64,000 nucleotides of DNA from Curtobacterium sp. 9128 (GCF_007673775.1 NZ_VEAF01000002.1:532606-596605), one strand, 5' to 3'. Shown: positions 1 through 8,709, counted from the stretch's first letter. Notes: generated by a model not told the origin, from the sequence alone. Program-made: numbers and translations.

Positions 1-143
1 GATCCGCCGATCTCCTCGGCGCTCGAAGCCGTTCCCGGCGGAGAAGCGCTGACCCCGCTTGTTGCACGAGGACACGAGGACCGTCGTGGCCGTGTCCTGT
101 CGACCGGTGGGGAGCGGGACGGGGCGGTAGACTGTCGACGACG

Positions 144-172
144 AAACCTCCGCCGACCACGGCGGAGGTTTT
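144..172 (+). terminator. Hairpin with T-run immediately upstream of the GNAT gene
   Basis: An 11-bp perfect stem (arms 144-154 and 161-171) with a 6-nt loop is followed by a short T-rich tract. This is the shape of an intrinsic terminator for whatever lies left of the window. Its 3' arm contains GGAGG (164-168) about 9 nt before the ATG at 178, so it may instead hide the ribosome binding site of the next gene. Both readings are inference. Confidence 0.6.
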
Positions 173-177
173 CTCGT

Positions 178-690
178 ATGACCACCCCGACGCCCCTGAC
201 CATCACCACCGCCGACGAACGACACCGCCCTCAGCTCGAACAGCTCTGGACCATGTTCCGACACGAGATGTCCGCGTTCACCGGCACGCTCCCCGACGAG
301 CGCGGCCACTTCCGCCGAGAACGACTCGACGCCGGCCTTGCGGAGCCGGGCTGGTCGGCACACCTCTTCCACCTCGGACCACACCCGGTCGGACTCGCGG
401 TCCTCCGCGGACTGGACACGGACGAGCACGTCATCAGCAGTTTCTTCATCACGCACGGAGCGCGACGCGCTCAGATCGGACGTGCCGCCGTGACGGAACT
501 GACCGCGGCGCACCCGGGGAGATGGGCGGTCGCCTACCAGGACCGTAACGAGGTCGCAGCGAACTTCTGGCGCACGGTCGCGACCGAACTCGACCCGACC
601 TGCACGTTCGAGCACCAATCCGTCCCGGGCCAGCCGGAGCTCCCTGCAGACTCCTGGGCACGATTCAGGGTCCGACAGCCGATCGGCTGA
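178..690 (+). CDS. GNAT-family N-acetyltransferase-like protein
   Basis: The 170-aa product has the length and layout of a GCN5-related acetyltransferase: an N-terminal helix-rich part, a central strand ending in PVGLAVLRG, a strand HVISSFFI, then a segment RRAQIGRAAVTEL where the acetyl-CoA pyrophosphate-binding loop is expected. The ending AVAYQDRNEVAANFWR matches the C-terminal part of the fold, where residues pack against the acceptor site. The substrate cannot be told. The ATG at 178 directly follows a hairpin whose 3' arm supplies the only good Shine-Dalgarno (GGAGG). The last codons (RQPIG and stop) overlap a CAGCCGATCGGCTG palindrome. The frame is open leftwards to base 1, so a longer protein is formally possible, but the upstream translation does not look coding. 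Confidence 0.75.
   Translation: MTTPTPLTITTADERHRPQLEQLWTMFRHEMSAFTGTLPDERGHFRRERLDAGLAEPGWSAHLFHLGPHPVGLAVLRGLDTDEHVISSFFITHGARRAQIGRAAVTELTAAHPGRWAVAYQDRNEVAANFWRTVATELDPTCTFEHQSVPGQPELPADSWARFRVRQPIG
676..689. repeat. AGCCGATCGGCT palindrome, copy 1
   Basis: Perfect 14-nt palindrome CAGCCGATCGGCTG overlapping the stop codon of the GNAT gene. The same core recurs near 9450, 9735, 10553, 11755 and 12150. Confidence 0.5.
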
Positions 691-733
691 CGAGACGTGG
701 CCGAGCGGCGGGAAGGGGTCGAAGAGCTATCGT

Positions 734-1191
734 GTGCCCGTGAGCAGGCTCCTGATCGCCGGCATGTCCGGCGCTGGCAAGTCGACCTTGCTCGACGAAT
801 CGGACGCCGCGGCCACCGCACGGTCGACACGGACTACAGGGGCTGGACCGCCGGCAGCGGCGGCCCGTGGCACGCCGACCAGATGGCTCACCTCCTGCGG
901 ACCCACCACCATGTCGTGGTTGCTGGGACTGCCGAGAACCAGGCCGACTTCTACGACCGCTTCGATCACGTCATCCTCCTCAGCGCACCACTCCACGTGC
1001 TGCTCCATCGTGTTCGTCATCGGACGAACAACCCCTACGGGAACTCGTCGCGCGAACGCGAGGCGATCCGACGGCACGTGGCCGAAGTCGAACCGCTCCT
1101 CCGCCACGGAGCTGACCTCGAGCTCGATGGGCGACGCCAGGTCCAGGAGCTCGCCGACGCCATCGAGCCCCTGATCGGTACCGAGCACTGA
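734..1191 (+). pseudogene. P-loop NTPase/kinase-like gene broken by a one-base frameshift
   Basis: From GTG 734 (or 740) the frame encodes a clear Walker A, LIAGMSGAGKSTLLDE. The rest of the protein continues in a different frame: RRGHRTVDTDY, GWTAGSGGPWHADQMA, NQADFYDRFDHVILLSAP, LLHRVRHRTNNPYG, ending at 1191. This is the pattern of a common actinobacterial small AAA/shikimate-kinase-like protein of about 150 aa. Adding one base after 799 (in GAATCGG) joins the two halves into DELGRRGHRTV or similar, so the observed sequence lacks one base. Whether this is a real mutation or a sequencing indel cannot be decided here. If intact, the product would be a cytoplasmic phosphotransferase of unknown substrate. 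Confidence 0.75.
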
Positions 1192-1341
1192 GGGGAGAGT
1201 GCTCAGCTGCTTCGAGCCGTTGCAGGACGGCGCAGCGAGACTCCTCGTGCTCCTCTCGTCCGTCGGTCCGACGCGCGCGATGAGAACCGTCTTCTGTGAC
1301 CATCGCTCGTGTTGCTATCGTTCGCGGCGAGGGGGATCGAC

Positions 1342-2622
1342 ATGCATCATCGGAACGACGTACGTGTCGGCGTTCGACACGGCCGATTGGCTCGCCGTCC
1401 CGCGTGGCTCGAAGCGGCGCGCCTGCTCGGCATCGCTGCCGTGGTCGCTGTGACGAGCGCGACGAGTGTCGCGGCGGTCGCGGTCGGCAGTCTGGGTTCT
1501 TCGGTGCAGACCGTCGGGATCGGGGTCGGCGGAAAGCCGAGCACGACCGGCGCCGAAGCCCTCCGTGGTGCTGTCGACTTCGTCGTCGTCGGCAGCGACA
1601 CCCGCCAGGGCCAGACCGCGGCGGCGGAAGGTGACCCCGGGACCCTGAACAACGACGTCACCATGCTGATCCACATCTCCGCGGACCATCAGCAGATGAC
1701 CGCCGTCAGCATCCCGCGCGACACCATCGTCGAGCTGCCAGCATGCGTGGACATAGACTCCGGGCAGACCCGACCTGCGGTGCGTGCGATGTTCAACGAA
1801 GCCCTCGCCCGAGGCGGTGACCAGGGCGGCCTGCGCTGCGTCGTGGCAGCCGTGCAGTCGCTGACCGGCGTCGAGGCGCAGTTCGCCGGCATCCTCAAGT
1901 TCGACGGCGTGGCAGCCATGTCGACCGCAGTCGGCGGTGTCGACGTCTGCGTCGCGACACCGATCCACGACCACTACGTCGGCCTCGACCTCGAACCCGG
2001 CATCCACCCCATCGAGGGGCAGACCGCATCAGCGTTCCTCCGCAGCCGGCACGGCATCGGAGACGGCGGCGACCTCGGACGCATCAGCAACCAACAAGTG
2101 TTCCTGTCCGCCCTGGCACGGAAGGTCCTCGCACCGGGCGGAGCGCTGTCGCACCCGGTGAAGCTCTACGAACTCGCGCGAGCTGCGCTCTCGAACATGA
2201 TCCTCAGCGACAACCTGACCAGCCCCGACACGATGGTGTCGCTTGCCTTGACCCTCAGAGGCATGGACCTGTCGAAGGTGCTGTTCGTGCAGTACCCCAC
2301 CCTGCCCGATCCGGCAGACGGCAATCGCCTCGTCGTCGACGAGCAGCCTGCGCAGGCCCTCACCGTCGCACTGCGGACCGATGCGAAGACGAACCTGGAC
2401 GATTCACCCCTCGGTGGAGGTGCCACGAAGCAGTCCTCGGACAGCGCAGCACCCTCGGAGCCCAGCTCTGCTCCCTCATCCGCCGGTCCGACCGAACCCA
2501 CATCCCCCGCGAGTGGACCCACGGACGCCACACCGGGCACATCAGCAACATCCACTGCCCTCCCCTCGGCGATCACGGGCCAAACGGCAGCAGAAGCCAC
2601 CTGCTCCAGGGGCTCCGGCTAG
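1342..2622 (+). CDS. LytR-CpsA-Psr (LCP) family protein
   Basis: 426-aa protein with a membrane anchor near residues 17-42 (LLGIAAVVAVTSATSVAAVAV) and an extracytoplasmic LCP domain. Visible landmarks are VDFVVVGSDTR, NNDVTMLIHI, VSIPRDTIVEL, a conserved-looking central block ending in CVATPIHDHYVGLDLEPG, and FLRSRHGIGDGGDLGRISNQ; the Asp/Arg residues in these motifs bind the polyprenyl pyrophosphate group in the family. LCP enzymes transfer polymers from lipid carriers to the cell wall. The C-terminal 70 residues are a Ser/Pro/Thr-rich tail, probably disordered and extracellular. The start at 1342 is chosen because GAGGGGG lies about 7 nt upstream and the anchor is then correctly placed. It stands alone with no operon partner. 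Confidence 0.88.
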   Translation: MHHRNDVRVGVRHGRLARRPAWLEAARLLGIAAVVAVTSATSVAAVAVGSLGSSVQTVGIGVGGKPSTTGAEALRGAVDFVVVGSDTRQGQTAAAEGDPGTLNNDVTMLIHISADHQQMTAVSIPRDTIVELPACVDIDSGQTRPAVRAMFNEALARGGDQGGLRCVVAAVQSLTGVEAQFAGILKFDGVAAMSTAVGGVDVCVATPIHDHYVGLDLEPGIHPIEGQTASAFLRSRHGIGDGGDLGRISNQQVFLSALARKVLAPGGALSHPVKLYELARAALSNMILSDNLTSPDTMVSLALTLRGMDLSKVLFVQYPTLPDPADGNRLVVDEQPAQALTVALRTDAKTNLDDSPLGGGATKQSSDSAAPSEPSSAPSSAGPTEPTSPASGPTDATPGTSATSTALPSAITGQTAAEATCSRGSG

Positions 2623-2764
2623 ACCCGCGAGGAGCAGGAGGGCGTCTCGAGAAGCAGTTCGAGCCGGGCCCGGTGTGGGCCTCACGTCGCTGCGGGCGAT
2701 GTCGGAGGTCATCACCAGCGCTGTTCGATGAGCCCTGGTCGTAGGCGTCGGTAATCACCGCCGA

Positions 2765-3220
2765 CTACGGGACCCGTGGTGGCGCGATCAGTTCGAGGAA
2801 CCCGCCGAGCGCACCCTCGAGGTAGATGATGCGTGTGCCGGCCCGGGCTCCGCCGGTCATCAGGTGGGGTGTCCCGACCGGTCGCCAACCATGGCGCGAG
2901 CACAGCTCGAGCACACGATCGAGGTCCGAGACCGTCAGCGCGATGTGCACCGTGCCGACGTGGGCGGGAGAGGCGGCCGCCTCGAGCGTCCGCGACGGGG
3001 TGTACTGCAGCAGCTCGACTCGGTGGTCCCCGAGCGCGACCGTCGCTGCGCGGATCACCGCTCCGTGGACGCCGGTGGTCGCGACCGTGGTGTCCGCGTC
3101 CAGCGTGAAGGTGCGTTCGAGCGCGAAGCCCAGACCGGAGCACCACAGTGCCAACGCGTCGTCGAGGTCGGCCACGGTGAGGCCGGCGTGGGCCACGTCC
3201 GAGACGAGCGGTGACGTCAT
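2765..3220 (-). CDS. VOC-superfamily (glyoxalase/bleomycin-resistance fold) protein
   Basis: 151-aa protein with two paired beta-alpha-beta modules typical of vicinal oxygen chelate proteins. Landmarks are HAGLTVADLDDALALW in the first half and VHIALTVSDLDRVLELC in the second, with a closing GGFLELIAP. Candidate metal ligands are the His of HAGLTV, a Glu in RVELLQY, the His of VHIAL and the Glu of FLELI. Members act as lyases, dioxygenases or drug-binding proteins, and the substrate is not predictable. The ATG at 3220 is the first methionine preceding the fold. About 90 bases separate it from the convergently ordered hydrolase gene to the right. Confidence 0.82.
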   Translation of the reverse strand: MTSPLVSDVAHAGLTVADLDDALALWCSGLGFALERTFTLDADTTVATTGVHGAVIRAATVALGDHRVELLQYTPSRTLEAAASPAHVGTVHIALTVSDLDRVLELCSRHGWRPVGTPHLMTGGARAGTRIIYLEGALGGFLELIAPPRVP

Positions 3221-3312
3221 CACACCAGTATCGGTCTCGGCGTGGGGAGGGTGCGACCCGGTTCGTGCTCCGGGCCGCACCCTCGAGGGGGTTCGCGATG
3301 AACGTCGCGGTG

Positions 3313-4149
3313 TCAGCTCCGGATGAACGCGAGGATGTCCGGGTTGATGACGTCCGCGTGGGTGGTCAGCATGCCGTGCGGGTAGCCCTCGTAGATCCTG
3401 AGCGTCGCGTCGCTGAGGAGTTCGGCCTGCTTGACCGCGGCGTCCTGGTAGGGCACCACCTGGTCGTCGTCGCCCTGGAGCACGAGGACGGGCACGGTGA
3501 TCGCCCGGAGGTCCTCGGTCTGGTCCGTCTCGGAGAACGCCTTGATGCCCTCGAGGTGTGCGATGGCACTGCCGGTCATGCCCTGGCGCCACCAGTTCGC
3601 GATCACCGGCTCCGACGGGGTCACGCCGTCGCGGTTGAAGCCGTAGAACGGGCCGGAGGCGACTGCCTGGTAGAACTCGGCGCGGTTGGCGGCGAGCGCT
3701 TCGCGGAACCCGTCGAAGACCGCGATGTCGGTGCCCTCGGGGTTCGACTCCGTCTTCACCATCAGCGGCGGGACGGCGGAGACGAGGACTGCCTTCGCGA
3801 CCCGCCCCTGCGGCTGCCCGTGGCGGGCGACGTACCGTGCCACCTGTCCGCCGCCGGTGGAGTGACCGATGTGGATCGCGTTGCGCAGGTCGAGGTGCTC
3901 GACGACGGCAGCGACGTCGCTGGCGTAGTGGTCCATGTCGTGGCCGGTGCCGATCTGCGACGACCGGCCGTGCCCGCGGCGGTCGGACGCCACCACCCGG
4001 TAGCCCTCGGCCAGGAAGTAGAGCATCTGCGCGTCCCAGTCATCGGAGGACAGCGGCCACCCGTGGTGGAACACGATCGGCTGCGCGTCGTGGCTCCCCC
4101 AGTCCTTGAAGTAGATCTCTGCACCGTCGTCGGTGGTCACGTAGCCCAT
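3313..4149 (-). CDS. Alpha/beta hydrolase, non-haem haloperoxidase type
   Basis: 278-aa alpha/beta hydrolase. The nucleophile elbow is GHSTGGGQVARY, the oxyanion region is VFHHGWPLSSDDWDAQM, then DRRGHGRS, the acid is in VLQGDDDQVVP and the catalytic His is in GYPHGM. This order (Ser, Asp, His) and length fit the cofactor-free chloroperoxidase/esterase group. Such enzymes form peracids and hydrolyse esters; the physiological substrate is unknown. The ATG at 4149 gives MGYVTTDDGAEIY, the usual N-terminus of this group, with GGAGAACGACC upstream. It sits 65 bases downstream of a second hydrolase gene on the same strand and is probably cotranscribed with it. Confidence 0.9.
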   Translation of the reverse strand: MGYVTTDDGAEIYFKDWGSHDAQPIVFHHGWPLSSDDWDAQMLYFLAEGYRVVASDRRGHGRSSQIGTGHDMDHYASDVAAVVEHLDLRNAIHIGHSTGGGQVARYVARHGQPQGRVAKAVLVSAVPPLMVKTESNPEGTDIAVFDGFREALAANRAEFYQAVASGPFYGFNRDGVTPSEPVIANWWRQGMTGSAIAHLEGIKAFSETDQTEDLRAITVPVLVLQGDDDQVVPYQDAAVKQAELLSDATLRIYEGYPHGMLTTHADVINPDILAFIRS

Positions 4150-4214
4150 GGTCGTTCTCCTGTGTGTGCGGTGGTGGTGGTCGGTCGGGTGCGGCGACGA
4201 GGAGGAACGGTCGC

Positions 4215-4934
4215 CTAGTCGGTGGTGGTCTCCCGGACGGCGGTCTCGATGACGTCGGCGACGTCCTGGGGGTGCGTGTGCATCACCAGGTGCGGTGCGG
4301 GCAGTTCGACGACGTTGCGCAAGCCGGCACGCTCGTAGCCGAAGCGCTCGACGTCGGGGTTGATCGTGCGGTCGTCCGCGGACACGATGCCCCAGCCGGG
4401 CGTCGTCTTCCACGCGGCGACGGAGGCCGGCTCACCGAACGCGGCGCCGGTGAGTGGGCGCTGGGAAACGGCGAGGACCTGCGCGGTCCTCGGGTCGACA
4501 CCCTCGGCGAACACCGGGGGGAACGCCTCGACCTTCACCGACACGTCGGTGCCGTCCTCGGCCCCGGCGATCGGGTACGGCGTGGAGACGAGGTTCGCGG
4601 CGAGGTCGGAGTCCGGGAATCCGCCCTGGAGCTGACCCAGGCTCTCGCCTTCCTCGAGGACGTACCCGGACACGAAGACGAGTCCGACGACGTTGTCCGC
4701 GGCACCCGCGACGGTGATGACGGCGCCACCGTAGGAGTGTCCGGCCAGGACGACGGGGCCGTCGATCTGCTCCGCGAACGCTCGGATGGAGGCGCCGTCC
4801 TCGGCGAGGCTCCGGTTGTAGACCGGTGGCACCAGCACGGTGTGGCCACGGTCGAGGAGCTCGCGGGTGACGGGTGCCCAGCTGGCGGCGTCGGCGAACG
4901 CGCCGTGCACCAGGACGATGGTGGGGGTGTGCAT
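4215..4934 (-). CDS. Alpha/beta hydrolase (EstA/salicylate-esterase-like)
   Basis: 239-aa compact alpha/beta hydrolase. It shows IVLVHGAFADAASW (oxyanion loop), the nucleophile elbow LAGHSYGGAVI, and a late His in LPAPHLVMHTHP with the acid in SADDRTINP. The lid is short, as in the plant methylesterase-like bacterial group. It probably hydrolyses small esters. The gene lies directly upstream of another hydrolase on the same strand, and about 220 bases downstream of the AraC regulator. That regulator could control the pair, but nothing in the sequence proves it. The start at 4934 is the first Met and is preceded by AGGGACC. Confidence 0.88.
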   Translation of the reverse strand: MHTPTIVLVHGAFADAASWAPVTRELLDRGHTVLVPPVYNRSLAEDGASIRAFAEQIDGPVVLAGHSYGGAVITVAGAADNVVGLVFVSGYVLEEGESLGQLQGGFPDSDLAANLVSTPYPIAGAEDGTDVSVKVEAFPPVFAEGVDPRTAQVLAVSQRPLTGAAFGEPASVAAWKTTPGWGIVSADDRTINPDVERFGYERAGLRNVVELPAPHLVMHTHPQDVADVIETAVRETTTD

Positions 4935-5154
4935 GGTCGGTCCCTTCGATCGGGCGCCGCAGGTGTCGGCGCGGTGGCGAAGTGGTCACCCATGTCCCTG
5001 GATCGACGCATCTCGCCTCCCCGGACGTCCACGACGTCGTTCGCCTCATCGGTGCGGAGCACGGTCATCGTCCCCCGGCTCATGTGCGGTGATCGTCACG
5101 TTCGCCTGCTGACAAGGAAGCGGACGTGTGACGACAAGTCCGGTGCGGGGTCAG

Positions 5155-6036
5155 TCAGGACGCGGTGTCGTGGTGACCAGAGCGCCAGTCGCGAGGGCTC
5201 TGCCCGAACCGGGCAGCGAACGCCTTGCTGAACCGCTGCGCAGAGGCGAACCCAGCCCGCTGCCCGATGTGACCGAGGAGGACGGCCGTCGATTCTCGGT
5301 CGATCAACGTCCTGGCACGCTGGAGACGCGATTCCAGGAGCTGCCCCGTGATCGTTCGGCCGTGCTGCTGGAACGCCTTCTGCAACACGCGCAGCGACAC
5401 CCCGAGTCCGTCCGCCACGTCGTCTGGACGGATGGTGGGACTTGCCGAGTACAGATCGATGAACCGCTCAGCGCGCACCACCAGGTTCCGCTGTTCCTTC
5501 TCCGGTGCCGTGTGCCGCCCGAGGAAGTCGTCGGCGAAGGCCCCGGTCAGGTCCACCAAGGACTGCGCGATCCCGGCTTTCGAGGACTCGCCCAGTGAGT
5601 CGAAGTTCCGGAGTGCCTCCCGTGCCATGGAGAACAGCACCAGGGGCAAGCCTTCACGGCCGGGGAAGGCGACGTTGCTCATGGCGCTCACCGCTGACGA
5701 GCTGAGCCCCACCGAGGAACGGTCGAGCCGGATGGACACGGATCCGAAGTCGGGGGTGTGCCGGAAGAGCCGGAGCCGTGACACCTGCGACATGCTCATC
5801 ACGCCGACGGGCGTCTCGAAGTCGGACTTCCGCTCGAACACCGACACGGCGCCGGTGAGCGTGAAGGCCCACACGAGGTCGTCACCGGGATCGCGGTAGC
5901 CCGCCGCCGGGTCGTCTCCCGGCGACCTCGATCGGATCCGCCGCACCTCGACCGGCCCGAGCTGGAGGGACTGCACCGTCGTGGCTGCCGAGGGGGAGAA
6001 ACCGTTCGGTCCGCGCACCTGATCCCGCATGTACAT
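5155..6036 (-). CDS. AraC-family transcriptional regulator
   Basis: 293-aa regulator. The N-terminal two thirds lack recognisable motifs, as is usual for ligand- or stress-sensing AraC proteins with an AraC-binding-like domain. The C-terminal ~100 residues carry two helix-turn-helices: DDVADGLGVSLRVLQKAFQ and VLLGHIGQRAGFASAQRFSK followed by AARFGQSPRDWR, the family signature ending. The GTG/ATG choice is between 6036 (MYMRD) and 6030 (MRDQV). It is divergent from the flavin monooxygenase gene at 6233, with 196 bases between, the classic arrangement for local regulation of that gene. Confidence 0.9.
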   Translation of the reverse strand: MYMRDQVRGPNGFSPSAATTVQSLQLGPVEVRRIRSRSPGDDPAAGYRDPGDDLVWAFTLTGAVSVFERKSDFETPVGVMSMSQVSRLRLFRHTPDFGSVSIRLDRSSVGLSSSAVSAMSNVAFPGREGLPLVLFSMAREALRNFDSLGESSKAGIAQSLVDLTGAFADDFLGRHTAPEKEQRNLVVRAERFIDLYSASPTIRPDDVADGLGVSLRVLQKAFQQHGRTITGQLLESRLQRARTLIDRESTAVLLGHIGQRAGFASAQRFSKAFAARFGQSPRDWRSGHHDTAS

Positions 6037-6232
6037 GACGGCGGTTCCTCACTTCCATCGCGACAGCATGCAGATGACCAGGAACCGTACCACCGCCTCG
6101 ACGCACCCGAGACGGAGGGGCCGCGCCGGCGAAGACGGCCGCGCTCGTCGGGGAACGTGCCGGTGTCAGTGCCGCGTCAGCGGGACGTGAGCGGCCGGGC
6201 GGATGGTGGTCCCACCGACACGAGGAGCCCCC

Positions 6233-7390
6233 ATGACCAGCATCCTGATCTCCGGCGCGAGCATCGCCGGCCCCGCTCTCGCCTTCTGGCTGAGCCGTTC
6301 CGGCCACGACGTCGCCGTCGTCGAGAAGAACGACGGCATCCGCCCCGGCGGGCAGGCCGTCGACTTCAAGGGCGCGACCCACATGCAGGTCCTGCGGGAG
6401 ATGGGGATCCTCGACGAGCTCCGTCAGTACGACATCCGCGACGAGGACGCGGCGATCGTCGACGAGCACGGTCGCACGATCGGTGTCGCGCCCGGCGGGC
6501 TCGGCTCCGGCGAGCTCAACGTCCCGCGGGACACGATCGCGACCGTCCTGTACGAGCGGACGAAGGACGACGTCGACTACCGGTTCGGCGACCGCATCTC
6601 GGACCTGGTCGACGACGGCGAGGGTGTCACGGTGACGTTCCGGAGCGGGACGACGGAGCGGTTCGACCTCGTCGTCGGCGCCGACGGCGTGCACTCCGGC
6701 GTGCGCCGCCTGGTCTGGGGTCCCGAGGAGCAGTTCGTCGAGCACCGCGGACACCACTACGTCCTGGCGGACCTCGACCTCGGCGACGACGACGTCGTGT
6801 ACAGCCAGCCCGGGATGACCGTCATGCTCGGCGGATCGAAGGCACCGACCTTCATCGTCGTCGCCGCAGACCGGTTCCCGGAAGCCCGCGACGACGTCGA
6901 CGAGCAGAAGCGCCAGATCGCGGGCGCGCTGCGCGGCGGACGGTGGCGCATCCCGGAGATCGTCGACCGGTTCCCCGAGGCGAGGTCGTTCTACACCGAC
7001 TCCATCAGCCGGGTGACCGTCGACCAGTGGAGCCGCGGACGCGTGGTGCTGCTCGGTGACTCCGCCTGGGGCAACGCCCTGAGTGGCTACGGCACCGGCC
7101 TGGCCCTGGTCGCCGCGTACGTGCTCGCCGGCGAGCTGCGGCTCGCGGCCGGCGACGTCGCCACTGCCCTCGCCGAGTACGAGGCCCGCTTCCGGCCGTA
7201 CACGAACGCGTCCCACAAGGTCAACGCCGGCGCACTCCTGGCACCCATGACGATGCGAGGCATCCGTCTCCGGAACCTGTTCTTCCGCGCCGCATCGGTC
7301 GCCTCGCCGCTCATGCGGATCCTCGACCTGCCAGCCAAGGGCATGGACCTCCGCCGGTACCGACGCGCAGGAGCGCTCGTCGAGGGATGA
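6233..7390 (+). CDS. FAD-dependent monooxygenase (PHBH fold)
   Basis: 385-aa flavoprotein. The N-terminal Rossmann fold binds FAD: ILISGASIAGPALAFWLSRS (GxGxxG-type, here GASIAG) with the acidic strand end VAVVEKNDG. A second signature, DLVVGADGVHSGVR, matches the DG motif, and RVVLLGDSAWGNALSGYG is the GD motif that contacts FAD ribose. Enzymes of this type hydroxylate aromatic or polyketide-like compounds with NAD(P)H and O2; some inactivate antibiotics such as tetracyclines. The substrate is not deducible. The start at 6233 is supported by GAGGAG 6-7 nt upstream. It is divergent from an AraC regulator that may control it. Confidence 0.92.
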   Translation: MTSILISGASIAGPALAFWLSRSGHDVAVVEKNDGIRPGGQAVDFKGATHMQVLREMGILDELRQYDIRDEDAAIVDEHGRTIGVAPGGLGSGELNVPRDTIATVLYERTKDDVDYRFGDRISDLVDDGEGVTVTFRSGTTERFDLVVGADGVHSGVRRLVWGPEEQFVEHRGHHYVLADLDLGDDDVVYSQPGMTVMLGGSKAPTFIVVAADRFPEARDDVDEQKRQIAGALRGGRWRIPEIVDRFPEARSFYTDSISRVTVDQWSRGRVVLLGDSAWGNALSGYGTGLALVAAYVLAGELRLAAGDVATALAEYEARFRPYTNASHKVNAGALLAPMTMRGIRLRNLFFRAASVASPLMRILDLPAKGMDLRRYRRAGALVEG

Positions 7391-7426
7391 CCCACCGGTC
7401 GAGTCACGAACTCCTCGCGGGTGTGG

Positions 7427-7675
7427 TCAGGAAGGGGTGGGCTCCGACTCCCCCGCTCGGTCTGCTGTCGGGTGGTCCTCGACGTCGCGCGGGGCGACCA
7501 TGGGTGGTTCCAGGCGCCGCAGCCGACTCCCGATCGGCACCCACAGCGGCGCCCGAGCAGACACGCTCGCGACCACGACGACGACCGCTGCGACGGCGTC
7601 GACGGCGAGCAGGGCGAGGAAGGTACGCCGCAGGTACCTGCTCGGGCCTGACGTCGTCCGGTGGTCGGGACACAT
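7427..7675 (-). CDS. Small single-pass membrane protein
   Basis: 82-aa product with one strongly hydrophobic segment (about residues 17-40: FLALLAVDAVAAVVVVVASV) after a basic N-terminus and before a charged C-terminal tail. AAGGGG lies 4 nt before the ATG at 7675, a reasonable ribosome binding site. No family was recognised. It overlaps other open frames, and the gene is accepted because it alone combines a ribosome site with a plausible topology. Confidence 0.5.
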   Translation of the reverse strand: MCPDHRTTSGPSRYLRRTFLALLAVDAVAAVVVVVASVSARAPLWVPIGSRLRRLEPPMVAPRDVEDHPTADRAGESEPTPS

Positions 7676-7742
7676 CGGTCCCCTTCCGACCAGAGCGGGT
7701 CACGTCGTCCTCGGCCCACGGACCGGTCGGGGACCGGACGAC

Positions 7743-7784
7743 GGACTGGAGGCGCGGTGCCAGCTGGCACCGCGCCTCCAGTCC
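7743..7784. terminator. Perfect 42-nt palindrome, candidate terminator
   Basis: Two 21-nt arms meet at 7763/7764 without a loop (arm begins GGACTGGAGGCGCGGTGC). It lies just downstream of the secreted-protein gene ending at 7809 on the minus strand. There is no T-run on either side, so it would be an I-shaped terminator, or a cruciform/protein-binding site. Confidence 0.55.
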
Positions 7785-7808
7785 GCGCTGCGCGTCGGTG
7801 TCCTGTTG

Positions 7809-8186
7809 CTAGTTCTGGGCGACGCAGACCTGCTTCAGGCTCGTGACGTGGCCGGTCGATGCACCGATCTGGAACGTGAAGGTGTGGTAGCCGGAGTTGT
7901 AGCTGTACGAGCCGTTCTTCTTCACGATGCGGAGCAGATTGGTGCCGGCTGAGTCTCGATCAGGCGAACCGAAGAGGTGGACCTCTCCCGTGCTCGTCCA
8001 GTTCAGCTGCGCTGTCTTGTTCCCGCACCCCAAGGTCAGCAGCGAACCGATCTTCTCGGCATGCGCCGGGCTGCCGGTGAAGGTGCTCACGGTGAGCACG
8101 GCCGCTGCGACGAGCAGGAGGGCGGCGAAGCGCATACGGCCGGTGACGGCGTTCGTCGGGTGTTCCGTGTGGTTGCTGATGGTCAT
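7809..8186 (-). CDS. Small secreted protein with Sec signal peptide
   Basis: 125-aa protein with a signal peptide: basic RMRF, hydrophobic core AALLLVAAAVLTVSTF, and a likely cleavage after SPAHA. The mature part (~90 aa) contains two cysteines (LGCGN and QVCVAQN at the extreme C-terminus) that could form a disulfide. No domain was recognised. The ATG at 8186 is preferred to the GTG at 8201 because GAGGCAG lies 4-6 nt upstream. A 42-nt perfect palindrome lies just downstream, consistent with a single-gene transcript. Confidence 0.7.
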   Translation of the reverse strand: MTISNHTEHPTNAVTGRMRFAALLLVAAAVLTVSTFTGSPAHAEKIGSLLTLGCGNKTAQLNWTSTGEVHLFGSPDRDSAGTNLLRIVKKNGSYSYNSGYHTFTFQIGASTGHVTSLKQVCVAQN

Positions 8187-8403
8187 CTCTGCCTCGATCA
8201 CTGTGCTGGTCCGGCTGACAAATTCCAGGGGATCGACCCCCCGATCGGACGCTAACAGCCGCTTCGTTCGGCCCGCAGTCCGCCGTTCTGCCGACAGCGG
8301 CCCACACGCAGGGAGGTGTTCGACACCGACCCACGCCCAGTCGACGATCTGCGACCGGGCACGGCACGCCCGGCGGAGTCGCGAAGCTTGCTACCGCCAC
8401 CCG

Positions 8404-8709
8404 ATGGCAACGCAACTCGAGATCGAGCTCTCGTCGCACCGCTCGGATCCATTCCCAGCCAGCGTGCCCGGGGGCGCTGTCTACGGTCCAGTCGACGCCG
8501 TCATGGTGGGCTCCGACGTGTGGGGCCTCGCTTCGAAGGTCGCGAAGCAGGGGGCCCTTGATGCGCTCGAGCTGCAGCAGCTGGCGGAGATGATCTCCGG
8601 GCTCGCTTCATCCATCTGGGCGTTCCCGCACAGCGCTCGGCCGTACTACGCACGGTTGCTCCTCATCGCCACGCTGGCCTACGACCAGAGCGTCCCCGAG
8701 GACTCGTAG
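8404..8709 (+). CDS. Hypothetical protein, 101 aa
   Basis: Predicted cytoplasmic protein with a mostly helical second half (LELQQLAEMISGLASSIW, YYARLLLIATLAYDQS). No family was recognised. There is no clear ribosome binding site before the ATG at 8404, and the frame is open for more than 450 bases upstream, so the true start may differ. Codon third positions are G/C-rich as in neighbouring real genes. Confidence 0.45.
   Translation: MATQLEIELSSHRSDPFPASVPGGAVYGPVDAVMVGSDVWGLASKVAKQGALDALELQQLAEMISGLASSIWAFPHSARPYYARLLLIATLAYDQSVPEDS

Noticed and set aside
1..143. Open frame continuous with the GNAT gene from base 1
   Set aside because: Its translation is not protein-like and is interrupted by a terminator-type hairpin; no homology was recognised.
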